A DNA stretch of 64,000 nt from Deferribacter abyssi (GCF_049472655.1 NZ_JAQNCS010000002.1:62001-126000), one strand, 5' to 3'; numbered from the stretch's first letter, positions 8,834 through 17,864 are shown. Notes: generated by a model not told the origin, from the sequence alone. Program-made: numbers and translations.

Positions 8834-8868
8834 CCTTGTTGTTTAAGAAAAAACACAATTAAACAAGG
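8834..8868. repeat. inverted repeat in the amt upstream gap
   Basis: CCTTGTT (8834-8840) and AACAAGG (8862-8868) can pair, with partly complementary inner bases. On the plus strand the right arm is followed by TTTTTC, terminator-like, but nothing is transcribed towards it on that strand. The rest of 8628-8986 is AT-rich, with no gene that I can support. Confidence 0.25.
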
Positions 8869-8986
8869 TTTTTCAAAAAAATTGTTAACTCAAAAAATAT
8901 ATCGAAACAATTTCCAGTTAATCGTAAGAATACGTTTTTTGGTATTAAAAAACTTTTCTCATACTTTTCGTTAGCCTATAACTAAT

Positions 8987-9523
8987 TCAAACCTCTTTCT
9001 TCAGTAAAAAAGTAGAATACTCTTCACCAAAGAAACCTTTTATAACTGAATACCCCCTATTTCCATAGTTTTTTCTAATCTCAAAATTCTCCTCTATTGG
9101 TATTCCTGATAAAATTAAATATCCACCTTTTTTAGAAATCCAATTATCAATTTTATCCACTAATTTCAGAATAATATCAAAATATATATTAGCCATGATA
9201 ACATCATAGCTACCATTAATTGCATTTTCATCACCACAAATCACAAAGCAATTTTTTACACTATTCAAAGAAATGTTTTCCATAAACACCTTACAAGCAT
9301 TAAAAGAAATATCGTATCCAACCACTCGTCGAGCCCCTAAAATAGACGCATATATACTTAAAATCCCTGTGCCACACCCAACATCGAGAACATTTTTCAT
9401 CTCTAAAGGAATAAGTTCAAGAAAATTTAAACAACTTAATGTGGTCTCATGGTCACCATTCCCAAAAGCTCCAATCTTTATTTTAAAAGCTTTTTTCCGC
9501 TTAATTTCTTTCCAATACATCAT
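8987..9523 (-). CDS. PrmA-like methyltransferase lacking the N-terminal domain
   Basis: 178-residue SAM-dependent methyltransferase. The core matches the catalytic half of ribosomal protein L11 methyltransferase PrmA: GAFGNGDHETT aligns with the PrmA GTGxHxTT motif, then NVLDVGCGTGILSIYAS (SAM-binding motif I), VVGYDIS, and MANIYFDIILKL in place of the catalytic-loop AN(I/P) motif. PrmA is normally about 290 residues with an N-terminal L11-recognition domain; that domain is absent, and the bases upstream are closed by stops. No Shine-Dalgarno is visible before ATG 9523; a TTGAAA-17-TAGTAT element (9530-9558) would start transcription about at the ATG, suggesting a leaderless message. It may modify another target or be a decayed gene. 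Confidence 0.6.
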   Translation of the reverse strand: MMYWKEIKRKKAFKIKIGAFGNGDHETTLSCLNFLELIPLEMKNVLDVGCGTGILSIYASILGARRVVGYDISFNACKVFMENISLNSVKNCFVICGDENAINGSYDVIMANIYFDIILKLVDKIDNWISKKGGYLILSGIPIEENFEIRKNYGNRGYSVIKGFFGEEYSTFLLKKEV

Positions 9524-9607
9524 ATCAATATACTATTTAACTATTAAAAAGATTTCAACCTAAGAAAATAAAACTTTTTTTTAATTCAAACTTATTTTAT
9601 TAAAAAA

Positions 9608-9636
9608 TTGACTTAATAACTAAATAATAATATTAA
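9608..9636 (+). promoter_or_regulatory. sigma-70 promoter of asd
   Basis: TTGACT (9608-9613), 17-bp spacer, TATTAA (9631-9636). The strong RBS GGGGGG at 9651-9656 precedes ATG 9663. Confidence 0.5.
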
Positions 9637-9662
9637 ATCTAAAAATTATCGGGGGGTTTAAA

Positions 9663-10682
9663 ATGACATTAACCAAAAAAGAAAAGTATAATGTAGCAGT
9701 TGTTGGAGCAACAGGCGCCGTTGGCCAAGTTTTTCTTGATATCTTAGCAGAAAGAGATTTTCCAATTAATGAACTAAAACTTCTAGCATCCAAACGTTCC
9801 GCTGGAAAAAAGGTAAAATTTAAAAATATAGAATATATTGTTGAAGAATTAACACATGACAGTTTCAAAGGAATAGATATAGCTCTTTTTTCTGCTGGTG
9901 GAGGTAGAAGTAAAGAATTTGCACCTTCAGCAGTAAAAGCCGGTGCAATTGTAATTGATAACAGTTCTGCTTTCAGAATGGATAAAGATGTACCATTAGT
10001 AGTTCCTGAAGTAAACCCTGAGGATGCTTTCAAGCATAATGGTATCATTGCTAATCCTAATTGTACTACAATTATTATGGTAGTGGCTCTCAAACCATTA
10101 CACGATTATGGAAAAATAAAACGTGTTATAGTTTCTTCATATCAATCAGCTTCCGGAGCAGGGGCTAAAGCAATGCAAGAACTTATGGATCAGGCAAAAG
10201 ATTGGTCAAATGGAAAGCCATTAAAAACAGAAGCATTTCAACACCAAATACTTTTTAATGTTATCCCACATATCGATGTATTTATGGATAATGGATACAC
10301 TAGAGAAGAAATGAAAATGTACAATGAAACTAAAAAAATAATGGGAGATGATTCTATCGAAGTTACAGCGACATGTGTAAGAGTCCCAGTTTTAACAGCA
10401 CATTCTGAAGCTGTCACTGTGGAAACTGAGAAAAAAATCACATCTAATAAAGCAAGAGAACTGTTTAATAATGCTCCTGGCATTCAAGTATTAGATAACC
10501 CAAAAGAAAATGAATATCCAATGCCACTTTTTGTATCAGGAAAAGATGATTGTTATGTAGGAAGAATAAGAGAAGATATTTCAAAAGAAAACTCTTTAAA
10601 TTTTTGGGTTGTAGGTGACCAGCTTAGAAAAGGTGCAGCATTAAATGCTATCCAAATTGCAGAACTTCTAATTTATCAATAA
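9663..10682 (+). CDS. asd: aspartate-semialdehyde dehydrogenase
   Basis: Converts 4-phospho-L-aspartate to L-aspartate-4-semialdehyde using NADPH, the branch point to lysine/diaminopimelate, threonine and methionine. 339 residues, normal for the family. The NADP loop is VVGATGAVG (14-22), the catalytic Cys is in NPNCTT (Cys134), and SSYQSASGAGAKA and RVPVLTAHSEAV are family blocks. Single gene with its own promoter and a terminator at 10690-10715; neighbours are divergent (PrmA-like) and convergent (MBL hydrolase). Diaminopimelate from this route feeds the peptidoglycan enzymes elsewhere in the window. Confidence 0.96.
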   Translation: MTLTKKEKYNVAVVGATGAVGQVFLDILAERDFPINELKLLASKRSAGKKVKFKNIEYIVEELTHDSFKGIDIALFSAGGGRSKEFAPSAVKAGAIVIDNSSAFRMDKDVPLVVPEVNPEDAFKHNGIIANPNCTTIIMVVALKPLHDYGKIKRVIVSSYQSASGAGAKAMQELMDQAKDWSNGKPLKTEAFQHQILFNVIPHIDVFMDNGYTREEMKMYNETKKIMGDDSIEVTATCVRVPVLTAHSEAVTVETEKKITSNKARELFNNAPGIQVLDNPKENEYPMPLFVSGKDDCYVGRIREDISKENSLNFWVVGDQLRKGAALNAIQIAELLIYQ

Positions 10683-10689
10683 AAATCTA

Positions 10690-10715
10690 GGTGGCATTTT
10701 TGCCACCATCTTTTT
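10690..10715 (+). terminator. rho-independent terminator after asd
   Basis: GGTGGC (10690-10695), loop, GCCACC (10702-10707), then ATCTTTTT. It lies between convergent genes; read on the minus strand the stem is followed by TAGATTTTTA, so it may act in both directions. Confidence 0.85.
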
Positions 10716-10722
10716 ATAAAAC

Positions 10723-11346
10723 TCAAGCTTTTACAAATGCATTCATTTTGCGTTCATAACCAATAGATGTCGAAGGTCCATGCCCAGGAAAAACTTTTGT
10801 TTCTGAATTTAAAGAGTACAGTTTTTGCTGAATACTTTTTTTAAGTTTATTAAAATCAGCATAAGAAAAATCTGTCCTACCAACCGACTCATAAAAAAGA
10901 GTATCACCTGTAAATACTGAATTTAACTCTTTAATATAAAAACATACTCCTCCTGGTGAATGCCCAGGTGTGTGAATAACTTCAATTTTTATATCTCCAA
11001 ATGTTAATTTCTCTCCATTGTCAATATAATAATCTATATTAGATGTTTTTACTTCATTCAAACCAAACATCATAGCATGTTGCGAAGCATTTCTTAATAA
11101 AAATTCATCATCTTTATGCATATAAAGTGAAATCTTAAACTCATTTTTAATATCTTCGATTGCACCCACATGGTCAAAATGACCATGGGTATTCAAGATA
11201 GCTAGCGGTTTTAAAGAATTTGATATTATAAACTCTTTTATCTTATCAAAATCACTTCCTGGATCAATAATAATTGCTTCATTATTTTTACTTATAATAT
11301 AACAATTTACAAATAAAGCACCGACAGTTATAATATCAACTCTCAT
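10723..11346 (-). CDS. MBL-fold metallohydrolase, glyoxalase II-like
   Basis: 207-residue cytoplasmic metallo-beta-lactamase-fold hydrolase. It has the dinuclear zinc motif THGHFDH, a further His in HTPGHSPGG, Asp in FTGDTLF and the last His in FPGHGPST. This set matches small YcbL/GloB-like hydrolases that cleave hydroxyacyl-glutathione or related thioesters; the substrate here is unknown. A longer GTG frame starts at 11358 on the dtd stop codon, but GAGGTG lies 4 nt before ATG 11346, which I choose. It follows dtd and murJ in a three-gene minus-strand operon. Confidence 0.85.
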   Translation of the reverse strand: MRVDIITVGALFVNCYIISKNNEAIIIDPGSDFDKIKEFIISNSLKPLAILNTHGHFDHVGAIEDIKNEFKISLYMHKDDEFLLRNASQHAMMFGLNEVKTSNIDYYIDNGEKLTFGDIKIEVIHTPGHSPGGVCFYIKELNSVFTGDTLFYESVGRTDFSYADFNKLKKSIQQKLYSLNSETKVFPGHGPSTSIGYERKMNAFVKA

Positions 11347-11357
11347 AAAGCACCTCA

Positions 11358-11816
11358 CTAAGAATTTTTTAATGGATGTTCTAAAATAATTGTTACAGGA
11401 CCATTATTTACTAAACTCAGTTTCATGTTTGCACCAAAAATTCCTGTTTTAACTTTACTATCACCTAACATCTTTTTACATTCTAAAACAAATTGTTCAT
11501 AAAATTTTTTTGCTACATCTGGTCTCATTGCTAATGTAAAATCTGGACGACGTCCTTTTTTTAACGTACCAGCCAATGTAAATTGACTCACAATCATCAC
11601 TTCTCCATCTATATCAACAACACTCAAACTCATTTTGCCGTTATCATCGCTAAATATTCTTAAATTACAAGATTTATCAGCTAACCAAGTTATTGAATCT
11701 TCAACATCCCCTTTCTCCACTCCAAAAAGAATTAAAAGTCCCTTACCAATCTGCGAGTAAAAAGTATCATTCACATCGACTCGACAACTATCAACCCTTT
11801 GTATTACACATTTCAT
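11358..11816 (-). CDS. dtd: D-aminoacyl-tRNA deacylase
   Basis: Proofreading enzyme that hydrolyses D-amino acids (and glycine mischarged on tRNA-Ala) from tRNA in the cytoplasm. 152 residues with the family start MKCVIQRV, the first active-site block VSQFTLAG and the second NNGPVT near the C-terminus. A longer frame begins at 11831, but GGAGGG (11824-11829) is 7 nt before ATG 11816, and this ATG forms an ATGA overlap with the murJ stop, so translation is probably coupled to murJ. Confidence 0.95.
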   Translation of the reverse strand: MKCVIQRVDSCRVDVNDTFYSQIGKGLLILFGVEKGDVEDSITWLADKSCNLRIFSDDNGKMSLSVVDIDGEVMIVSQFTLAGTLKKGRRPDFTLAMRPDVAKKFYEQFVLECKKMLGDSKVKTGIFGANMKLSLVNNGPVTIILEHPLKNS

Positions 11817-13324
11817 CTCAATACCCTCCATATATTAATTCTAAGTAAAATTAAAATTACATAGTAGATAATTATAGTAAGAAAAATAATTAATAAAATA
11901 TGCAGTTTAATTTTAATTAGCATTATTATTAAAAATACTAAAATCACATTTGCAAAAACAATTTTTATAAGTAGTAAAAATTTGTTTTTAATAAAATCTA
12001 TAAAATCAAAAAGCTTCCGCTTTTTTAATAGATAAATATAAATTATGCTACCAATAAAAGCAGAAATGGTTGCACTCAAAGCAATACCTGAGTGTTTAAA
12101 ATTTTTTAATAGTAATATTGAAAACACTAAATTTGATATCAACAAGATAAATGAAATTCTTACTGGGGTTTTTGTATCAAGTACAGAATGAAATATTTTT
12201 GTAAAAGTCATATTCATAGAAAAAAAAACCAACCCAATTGAATACATAATCAAAGCAGAAGATGTATTTAAAACATCAGTATAAGTAAAAGCTTTCCTTT
12301 GAAAGATCAGTTTTATAATATCATCTGATAAAAGAACTATACCTATGGTTGATGGTATAATTATCAAAAAAATAGAAATTAAAGCTTTTGAAACTATATC
12401 ATTTCTTTTCATTTCATCGCTTTTACTTAGCTCTGTTAACGAAACGGTACCAATAGTAACAGAAAATAACCCAAACGGAAATTGAAACAATCTATTAGCA
12501 TAATACAAGTAAGAAATACTTCCATACTGTAAAAAAGATGCAAGAATCCTACCAATAAGAAAATTTAGCTGATTAACTCCAACACCTAATACTGAAGGTA
12601 CTATTAATAAAAATGTTTTTTTAACATCAGGGTCTTTGTTATACACTTTTGTAAAATAAAAGCCTTTTGCTTTTGCATAAAAGAAAACAAACAACAGTTG
12701 TAATACTCCTCCAAAAAACACTCCCCATGCTAAAAAATAAATATTTTTATAAAACAAATACGATAAACCAACTGATATAATCATTGCAGAATTCAGCAAC
12801 GCTGTAGAAGCATAAGGAACAAAATAACTTCCTTTCAAATTAAGGTATCCTGCAAAAAGAGCTGAAACACTTACAAAAAACAAATATGGCATTACAATAA
12901 TTAGAATTGTAGACGCAGTCTTCACCAATGTAATATCATTTGAATAACCTGGCATAAAAATCAAAATAGTTTGCTTTGAGAAAATTGATATAATTATAAT
13001 TACACCAACAATTAAAACAGATAGATATAACATTATATTAGTCAAATATATATTACCAGTTTCATTCTCCTGCTTTAGCTTATTGCCTAAAATCGGTACA
13101 AAAGCAGAAGATAAAGCTCCTTCGGCAAATAACGCCCTAAATAAATTTGGAATAGCAAACGCAACAAAAAAGATATCAGTAATTGCATTTGCACCAAAGA
13201 CCGCAGCAATTGAAACATCTCTAATTAAGCCTAATATCCTACTTGTCAAAACTCCAAAAGACGATCTTAAAACATAAGAGAGAAAACCTTTCACACCCAA
13301 ACTACCTCTAAATTTTGGATTCAA
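11813..13324 (-). CDS. murJ: lipid II flippase MurJ (MviN)
   Basis: Inner-membrane flippase moving lipid-linked peptidoglycan precursor to the periplasm. About 500 residues with some 14 membrane helices. The N-terminal signature TSRILGLIRDVSIAAVFGA, AIPNLFRALFAEGALSSAFVP and the later FQRKAFTYTDVLNTSSAL block identify MurJ within the MOP superfamily. ATG 13324 has no close Shine-Dalgarno; an alternative GTG at 13294 has AGAGGT about 7 nt upstream and removes ten residues that homologues usually lack, so the start is unsettled. First gene of murJ-dtd-MBL. Confidence 0.95.
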   Translation of the reverse strand: MNPKFRGSLGVKGFLSYVLRSSFGVLTSRILGLIRDVSIAAVFGANAITDIFFVAFAIPNLFRALFAEGALSSAFVPILGNKLKQENETGNIYLTNIMLYLSVLIVGVIIIISIFSKQTILIFMPGYSNDITLVKTASTILIIVMPYLFFVSVSALFAGYLNLKGSYFVPYASTALLNSAMIISVGLSYLFYKNIYFLAWGVFFGGVLQLLFVFFYAKAKGFYFTKVYNKDPDVKKTFLLIVPSVLGVGVNQLNFLIGRILASFLQYGSISYLYYANRLFQFPFGLFSVTIGTVSLTELSKSDEMKRNDIVSKALISIFLIIIPSTIGIVLLSDDIIKLIFQRKAFTYTDVLNTSSALIMYSIGLVFFSMNMTFTKIFHSVLDTKTPVRISFILLISNLVFSILLLKNFKHSGIALSATISAFIGSIIYIYLLKKRKLFDFIDFIKNKFLLLIKIVFANVILVFLIIMLIKIKLHILLIIFLTIIIYYVILILLRINIWRVLR

Positions 13325-13385
13325 TATATTTCAAATATCCTTTTTAATAAAGCTAAAAGTTTATTAAAAAATTTCACAATTTGAC

Positions 13386-13414
13386 TTTACTATAATTTAT
13401 CATTAGGTTATAAT
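13386..13414 (+). promoter_or_regulatory. sigma-70 promoter of the IHF/HU gene
   Basis: TTTACT (13386-13391), 17 bp, TATAAT (13409-13414). The leader of about 44 nt carries GGAGG at 13453-13457. Confidence 0.5.
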
Positions 13415-13464
13415 CTTGTAGAATAAGATGCAGTTTAATATCTAAATTTTACGGAGGTTATAAA

Positions 13465-13755
13465 ATGACCAAATCTCAACTTATTGAGAAAATTTCTGAG
13501 AAGTATCCTAAGCTAACAAAGAAGCAGATAGAATTTATTGTTAATGGTGTTTTTAACACAATAAAAGAGGCATTAAAAGAGGGAGAACCTGTTGAAATTA
13601 GAGGTTTTGGGAGTTTTAAAATAAGAGAAAAAGAGGCAAAAATAGGTAGAAATCCTAAAACAGGAGAAAAAGTTCAAATTCCTGCCAAAAAAGTTCCTTA
13701 TTTCAAACCTGGAAAAGAAATAAAAGAACAGCTTATTGAAAAACCAGCTGAATAG
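13465..13755 (+). CDS. integration host factor/HU-family DNA-binding protein (IHF-beta-like)
   Basis: 96-residue nucleoid protein that bends DNA as a dimer. MTKSQLIEKIS at the N-terminus, EIRGFGSFKIRE, GRNPKTGEKVQIPAKKVPYF and KPGKEIKEQL match IHF-beta more than HU: Pro-rich arm tip with RNPKTG, and the KPGKEL-type C-terminus. A second, more HU-like paralogue lies at 61010, so the cell has at least two. It has its own promoter and RBS and is divergent from murJ. IHF commonly helps RpoN-dependent promoters, and rpoN is in this window; a link is inference. Confidence 0.9.
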   Translation: MTKSQLIEKISEKYPKLTKKQIEFIVNGVFNTIKEALKEGEPVEIRGFGSFKIREKEAKIGRNPKTGEKVQIPAKKVPYFKPGKEIKEQLIEKPAE

Positions 13756-13797
13756 TTTTCAAATTTAAATTAACAATTTTAAATTTTATAAAAATTT

Positions 13798-13819
13798 GAG
13801 GTAAGGAAAACCTTACCTC
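13798..13819 (-). terminator. hairpin between the IHF gene and the PTS operon end
   Basis: GAGGTAAGG (13798-13806), AAAA loop, CCTTACCTC (13811-13819): a perfect 9-bp stem. Read on the minus strand it is followed by AAATTTTTAT, so it can terminate the ptsI transcript about 180 nt after its stop. It also lies 43 nt after the IHF gene. Between 13820 and 14001 I see only a weak ACACC/GGTGT dyad and no gene. Confidence 0.55.
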
Positions 13820-14001
13820 CAATCCTAAGTTTATTGTTACATATCGGGGAAATTGTGTGGTATTGTAGTAATCTATTAAATTTTTTCTCATTATTTTCTA
13901 CATGTAACACCGGTAAGGGTGTAATCGTCATTAAAACATATAACTTAACAGCTTATCATAGATATCCATACTTTTAACGATTTTTTTGTACTATCCATTT
14001 T

Positions 14002-15747
14002 TTAATGGAAAAATAAATCTAATGCATGCTCTTCGATAAATTTTTGCAATTTCTCTTCTGCAATCCTTGCTACCTTACACCTTTTTAAACTTCTAACCAA
14101 TTTTTCACAATCAGAAATATTAACACGCCTAATTATCATTTTTGCTTTCAATATAGAAGCAGGAGACATGCTTAAATTTCTATATCCCAATCCCAAAAGT
14201 ACAGGAATATACTTAGGATCTCCAGCCATCTCACCACAGACAGTTGCCTCTATCCCTGCTCTATTTGCATCCTTTAATATTTTCTTAAGTAAATGTAATA
14301 CTGCTGGATGCGTTGGTCTATAAAGATATGCAACGTATTCATTATTTCTATCAATACCAATTGTATATTGAATAAGATCGTTTGTCCCTACACTGAAAAA
14401 GTCAACTTCTTTATTAACAAGATGAGTAATAAGAGCTAGAGACGGTAATTCAACCATAACACCAACAGGAACATCTTTTCTAAATTCCTTCCCCTCTGCC
14501 TCAAGCTCTCTAATTGCATCATCTAAAACAGATTTTGCAAGTATTATCTCTTCCATTCCAGATATCATTGGGAACATAATCTTAACATCACCATAAATTG
14601 CAACTCTAAGTATAGCCTTTATTTGTGACATAAAAAAATCTTTAAACCTTAAAGAGTATCTTATTGCCCTTAAACCCATAACTGGATTTTGTTCATCTGG
14701 ATGAGGTAACAGGTCAGAAAGCTTTTCACCTCCAAGGTCAAATGTTCTTATTACAATTGGCTTATCACCATTTTTTATAACTGCATCTTTTAAAATCTCA
14801 AACTGTTCATCTTCAGACACATTCCCATTTTCTAAATATATAAATTCAGTTCTATACAATCCAATCCCTTTAGAATTATAACTGTTCGATATTTCTATCT
14901 CATCATTTATTTCAACATTAGAAAAAATATTAACCTCAACCCCATCGTTAGTTTTAACTTCTACATCAATAAGTTTTTCTAATTCTTCAATATACTTAAT
15001 ATACTGTTTTTCTTTTTCCTCATACTCTCTCAATACTTCCTCATTAGGATCTATTATTACAACCCCATTAAACCCATCCACTATAACAACTTCATCACTA
15101 GAAACAATATTATCTGTTATTTTTTCTAATCCTACAACAGCAGGAATCCCCATAGCTCTAGCTATTATTGATGTATGAGATGTTTTGCTACCCAAATCTG
15201 TTGCAAAAGCTATTATATTTTGTCTCAATAAAGAAGCAGTTTCTGAAGGTGATAAATCATGAGCAATAGCAATTCTTTTTTCTCCAGTTGTCTCATTAAA
15301 AACAAAACCATCATTAGTCATAAATCTCATTAATTTATCTACAATGTGCTTTATATCATTTTTCCTTTCTCTAATATATGGATCTTCAGTTCTATCAAAA
15401 ACATCCATCAAGCTTTTTGCCACTTTTTTTAAAGCATACTCTGCATTAATTTTCTCATTTCTAATAACTCTTTCAGTTTCCCCAATCAACATATCATCCT
15501 TTAATAAAAGTAAATAAACATCAAATATAAAAGTATGTTCTTCACCAATATCACTTAGACTTATCTCTTTTATATGTTTTATATAATCCTCACATTTTTT
15601 CACAGCATCTTTAAACTTTCTCAATTCTATCGCAATTCTATCATCAGATATTTGATATTTTTTAACCTTAATTATTCTTCTATCAATAAAAAAAGCCTTA
15701 CCAATTGCAATACCATCACTTACACCAATCCCTTTTAAAATAATCAC
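14002..15747 (-). CDS. ptsI: PTS enzyme I, phosphoenolpyruvate-protein phosphotransferase
   Basis: Transfers phosphate from phosphoenolpyruvate to HPr. 581 residues, full length: the N-terminal HPr-binding/phosphohistidine domain has the active His191 in GSKTSHTSIIARAMG, and the C-terminal TIM barrel has GIGLYRTEFIYL, IMFPMISGMEE, FFSVGTNDLIQY and the catalytic Cys in TVCGEMAGD. GTG start at 15747 overlaps the ptsH stop (GTGA), so it is translationally coupled. It is the last gene of the 30-gene minus-strand array, with a hairpin downstream at 13798. Confidence 0.96.
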   Translation of the reverse strand: MIILKGIGVSDGIAIGKAFFIDRRIIKVKKYQISDDRIAIELRKFKDAVKKCEDYIKHIKEISLSDIGEEHTFIFDVYLLLLKDDMLIGETERVIRNEKINAEYALKKVAKSLMDVFDRTEDPYIRERKNDIKHIVDKLMRFMTNDGFVFNETTGEKRIAIAHDLSPSETASLLRQNIIAFATDLGSKTSHTSIIARAMGIPAVVGLEKITDNIVSSDEVVIVDGFNGVVIIDPNEEVLREYEEKEKQYIKYIEELEKLIDVEVKTNDGVEVNIFSNVEINDEIEISNSYNSKGIGLYRTEFIYLENGNVSEDEQFEILKDAVIKNGDKPIVIRTFDLGGEKLSDLLPHPDEQNPVMGLRAIRYSLRFKDFFMSQIKAILRVAIYGDVKIMFPMISGMEEIILAKSVLDDAIRELEAEGKEFRKDVPVGVMVELPSLALITHLVNKEVDFFSVGTNDLIQYTIGIDRNNEYVAYLYRPTHPAVLHLLKKILKDANRAGIEATVCGEMAGDPKYIPVLLGLGYRNLSMSPASILKAKMIIRRVNISDCEKLVRSLKRCKVARIAEEKLQKFIEEHALDLFFH

Positions 15748-16022
15748 CTATCCTCTCCAAATTTATTTTTAATCAAATTACTAAGTGCATCTAGTGCCTC
15801 ATCAGCATCATCACCAGCAGCTTTAATTAAAAGCTTTGAACCCTTCGGAGCAACAAGCATTAAAATCCCCATAATACTTTTACCATTAACCTCCAACCCA
15901 TCCTTTTCAACTAAAATTTCTGAATTGTACTTTGATGCTTCCTGAACGAATGAAGCCGCAGCCCTCGCATGCATTCCTAACTCATTAATAATTTCAACTT
16001 CAATCTGCTTTTTCCCTTTCAT
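15744..16022 (-). CDS. ptsH: phosphocarrier protein HPr
   Basis: Small cytoplasmic phosphocarrier, 92 residues. The EI-phosphorylated His is His18 in LGMHARAAA and the regulatory Ser is Ser49 in GKSIMGILML. Both keep the His15/Ser46 spacing of classical HPr, with a three-residue N-terminal extension. The intact Ser site matches the presence of HPr kinase/phosphorylase at 19113. It lies 2 bp after the IID gene and overlaps ptsI by 4 bp. Confidence 0.96.
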   Translation of the reverse strand: MKGKKQIEVEIINELGMHARAAASFVQEASKYNSEILVEKDGLEVNGKSIMGILMLVAPKGSKLLIKAAGDDADEALDALSNLIKNKFGEDR

Positions 16023-16024
16023 AG

Positions 16025-16726
16025 TTAAATACCTACCGATATTTTTAATACTAAAGTTATTATTATGACCATTATTAGACTAAACATCACATCAACCTTT
16101 TTAGCTAAAGTAGTCCCTACTAAAAAATACCCCAAGCACATTATATAAAAATTAAAATTATTTTCAAATCCAGTCTTGTGCAACATTACAACCAAAAATA
16201 AACCCATAAAAAAAGATGTTATAATATCAAAATAACTTGCCCATTTATTGAAGAAAATCTTATTAAACCAGCTTATAGTTTCCTTACCATATGTAAAACC
16301 AATATCAAATCCCTTATATAAAAAGAAAAAATGAAAGAAATTAAAAAATAATAAATAAAATATTAATGCAATCATAGGATTATAAAACGCAATTATAGCA
16401 GCAAACACAAAAGAAGCTGGTCGTAAAGCGTGCCAAAAAAAACTATCTCCCAAAGCACCAAATGCTGAAGAATAAATTCTTTTATATGATTCTGGATCAC
16501 CTTGATTCAAAAATTCCTTAAACCATACACCAACAACGAACATAAATAAAAAAGGATGTGTATTAAAATAGCTAAGTTCCCTTTTTATTATTTTATCAGG
16601 TACATTAAATTCCTTTTCTTTATTTATTTCATCCAACAAATAAACAAATCCTGTACCTTGCATATTCTCGTAATTCCAGTTAGCTTGATAAAACAAACTT
16701 TTAATAAATCTTTTAAATTTACTCAT
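16025..16726 (-). CDS. PTS mannose-family IID component
   Basis: 233-residue membrane component of a mannose/fructose/sorbose-family PTS permease. Family features are the N-terminal SLFYQANWNYENMQGTGF, and SSAFGALGDSFFWHALRP, which contains the conserved GALGD segment. C-terminal membrane helices follow. It is shorter than typical IID (about 270-300). A GTG frame reaches 16738, but ATG 16726 overlaps the IIC stop as ATGA with GG-rich sequence upstream, so I start there. It works with IIC as the sugar channel if the system transports at all. Confidence 0.88.
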   Translation of the reverse strand: MSKFKRFIKSLFYQANWNYENMQGTGFVYLLDEINKEKEFNVPDKIIKRELSYFNTHPFLFMFVVGVWFKEFLNQGDPESYKRIYSSAFGALGDSFFWHALRPASFVFAAIIAFYNPMIALIFYLLFFNFFHFFFLYKGFDIGFTYGKETISWFNKIFFNKWASYFDIITSFFMGLFLVVMLHKTGFENNFNFYIMCLGYFLVGTTLAKKVDVMFSLIMVIIITLVLKISVGI

Positions 16727-17385
16727 ATAACCAACCACCCTAAAATGACACCTATAATAAAAACTATATATTTGGTTAAGCTTTTAAAACTTAAGAATCT
16801 AATTAAATACCCTGATAAGAAAAAAATCAGTAATATCAAATAATCTGTTACATATTTATTAAATATAAAATTAAAATTAATAACTACAAGTTGGTTATAT
16901 ACAAAATATATAACAAAAAACAAAAAATTATAAACTATAACACCTCTAAAAAATGAGATTAATACTCCCCAAGCTAACACTCTTGTAACAGGGAAATCAT
17001 TCCACTTAACTTTGTTTTTTAAAAAAATACCTTGATTTAACCGACGAGTAAGAGTATCAGTAAAAGTTACAGGATAAGAGGAAATAATTAGCAATAACAA
17101 CAGTATAAACAACTTGAATACATTATCAATACTAACAAAATTTATCATAAAACATCCAACATAACACATAAAAGAATCATCTCGTGGAACATGAGTCCCT
17201 ACAGGTAAATCTATTAAACCAATAAGCTCAAAAACTACACCGAGTAATAAACACATTGTTAAATTACCCAATATCAATCCAATTATAAGAGCAATCAATA
17301 TTGGGCGCGACACCATAATATTAAAAGCACTGTTTCTATCAACTGAAATTAATCCTGATAAAAAAAATAAAAACAGATACTTCAT
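16723..17385 (-). CDS. PTS mannose-family IIC component, short and divergent
   Basis: 220-residue hydrophobic protein with about six to seven membrane helices. The segment DRNSAFNIMVSRPILIALI and the GLIDLPVGTHVPRDDS loop match mannose-family IIC. Usual IIC length is about 250-270, and the C-terminal half is rich in Phe, Ile and Val with few family landmarks. It overlaps the IIB gene by 4 bp and the IID gene by 4 bp. The divergence raises the question whether the permease still transports sugar or only serves regulation. Confidence 0.8.
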   Translation of the reverse strand: MKYLFLFFLSGLISVDRNSAFNIMVSRPILIALIIGLILGNLTMCLLLGVVFELIGLIDLPVGTHVPRDDSFMCYVGCFMINFVSIDNVFKLFILLLLLIISSYPVTFTDTLTRRLNQGIFLKNKVKWNDFPVTRVLAWGVLISFFRGVIVYNFLFFVIYFVYNQLVVINFNFIFNKYVTDYLILLIFFLSGYLIRFLSFKSLTKYIVFIIGVILGWLVI

Positions 17386-17864
17386 TTTACCAATTTATGG
17401 AAATTTTTAATATCTACATTTGTTTCCCATGGCAATTTTTTAGTAAAAATCATATACTTATCCCGAAGAGTACATAATGCTAAAATCTCTTCTTTGGTTA
17501 AATAAACAGTATCAGAAACTTCTATCTTATGCTTCCTGTTTGCAACACAACCTATATTAATATATATTTCATCTGATAAAAGATCTGAAACCTGCATAAA
17601 AGTATTTACATCTTCAAAAAGTACTAAAAGATCATTTTTAATCTTTTTAATATCAAATTTTTTCTTAAAATCAGATACTGAGTAAAAATTCAGACTAACA
17701 CTATTTGGTATAATACTCTTATATATTGTTTTTTTAAGCTCATCTTTAACAATATTATCACTAACAATAATTACATCATTAATTTTATAGTATTTAATCC
17801 AGCCTTCAATAACTTGCCCATGTATTAATCTATCATCCACGCGAAAAATTATGCGTTTATCCAT
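17382..17864 (-). CDS. PTS mannose-family IIB component
   Basis: 160-residue cytoplasmic phosphotransfer domain. FRVDDRLIHGQVIEGWIKYY holds the family's active-site His (His15). IIVSDNIVKDELKK is the second family block. It accepts phosphate from IIA and passes it to the sugar in transporting systems. It overlaps IIA by 8 bp and IIC by 4 bp. Confidence 0.9.
   Translation of the reverse strand: MDKRIIFRVDDRLIHGQVIEGWIKYYKINDVIIVSDNIVKDELKKTIYKSIIPNSVSLNFYSVSDFKKKFDIKKIKNDLLVLFEDVNTFMQVSDLLSDEIYINIGCVANRKHKIEVSDTVYLTKEEILALCTLRDKYMIFTKKLPWETNVDIKNFHKLVK

Noticed and set aside
8792..8974. Plus-strand 60-codon open frame in the amt upstream gap
   Set aside because: No RBS, no recognisable composition, and AT-rich intergenic-like bases.
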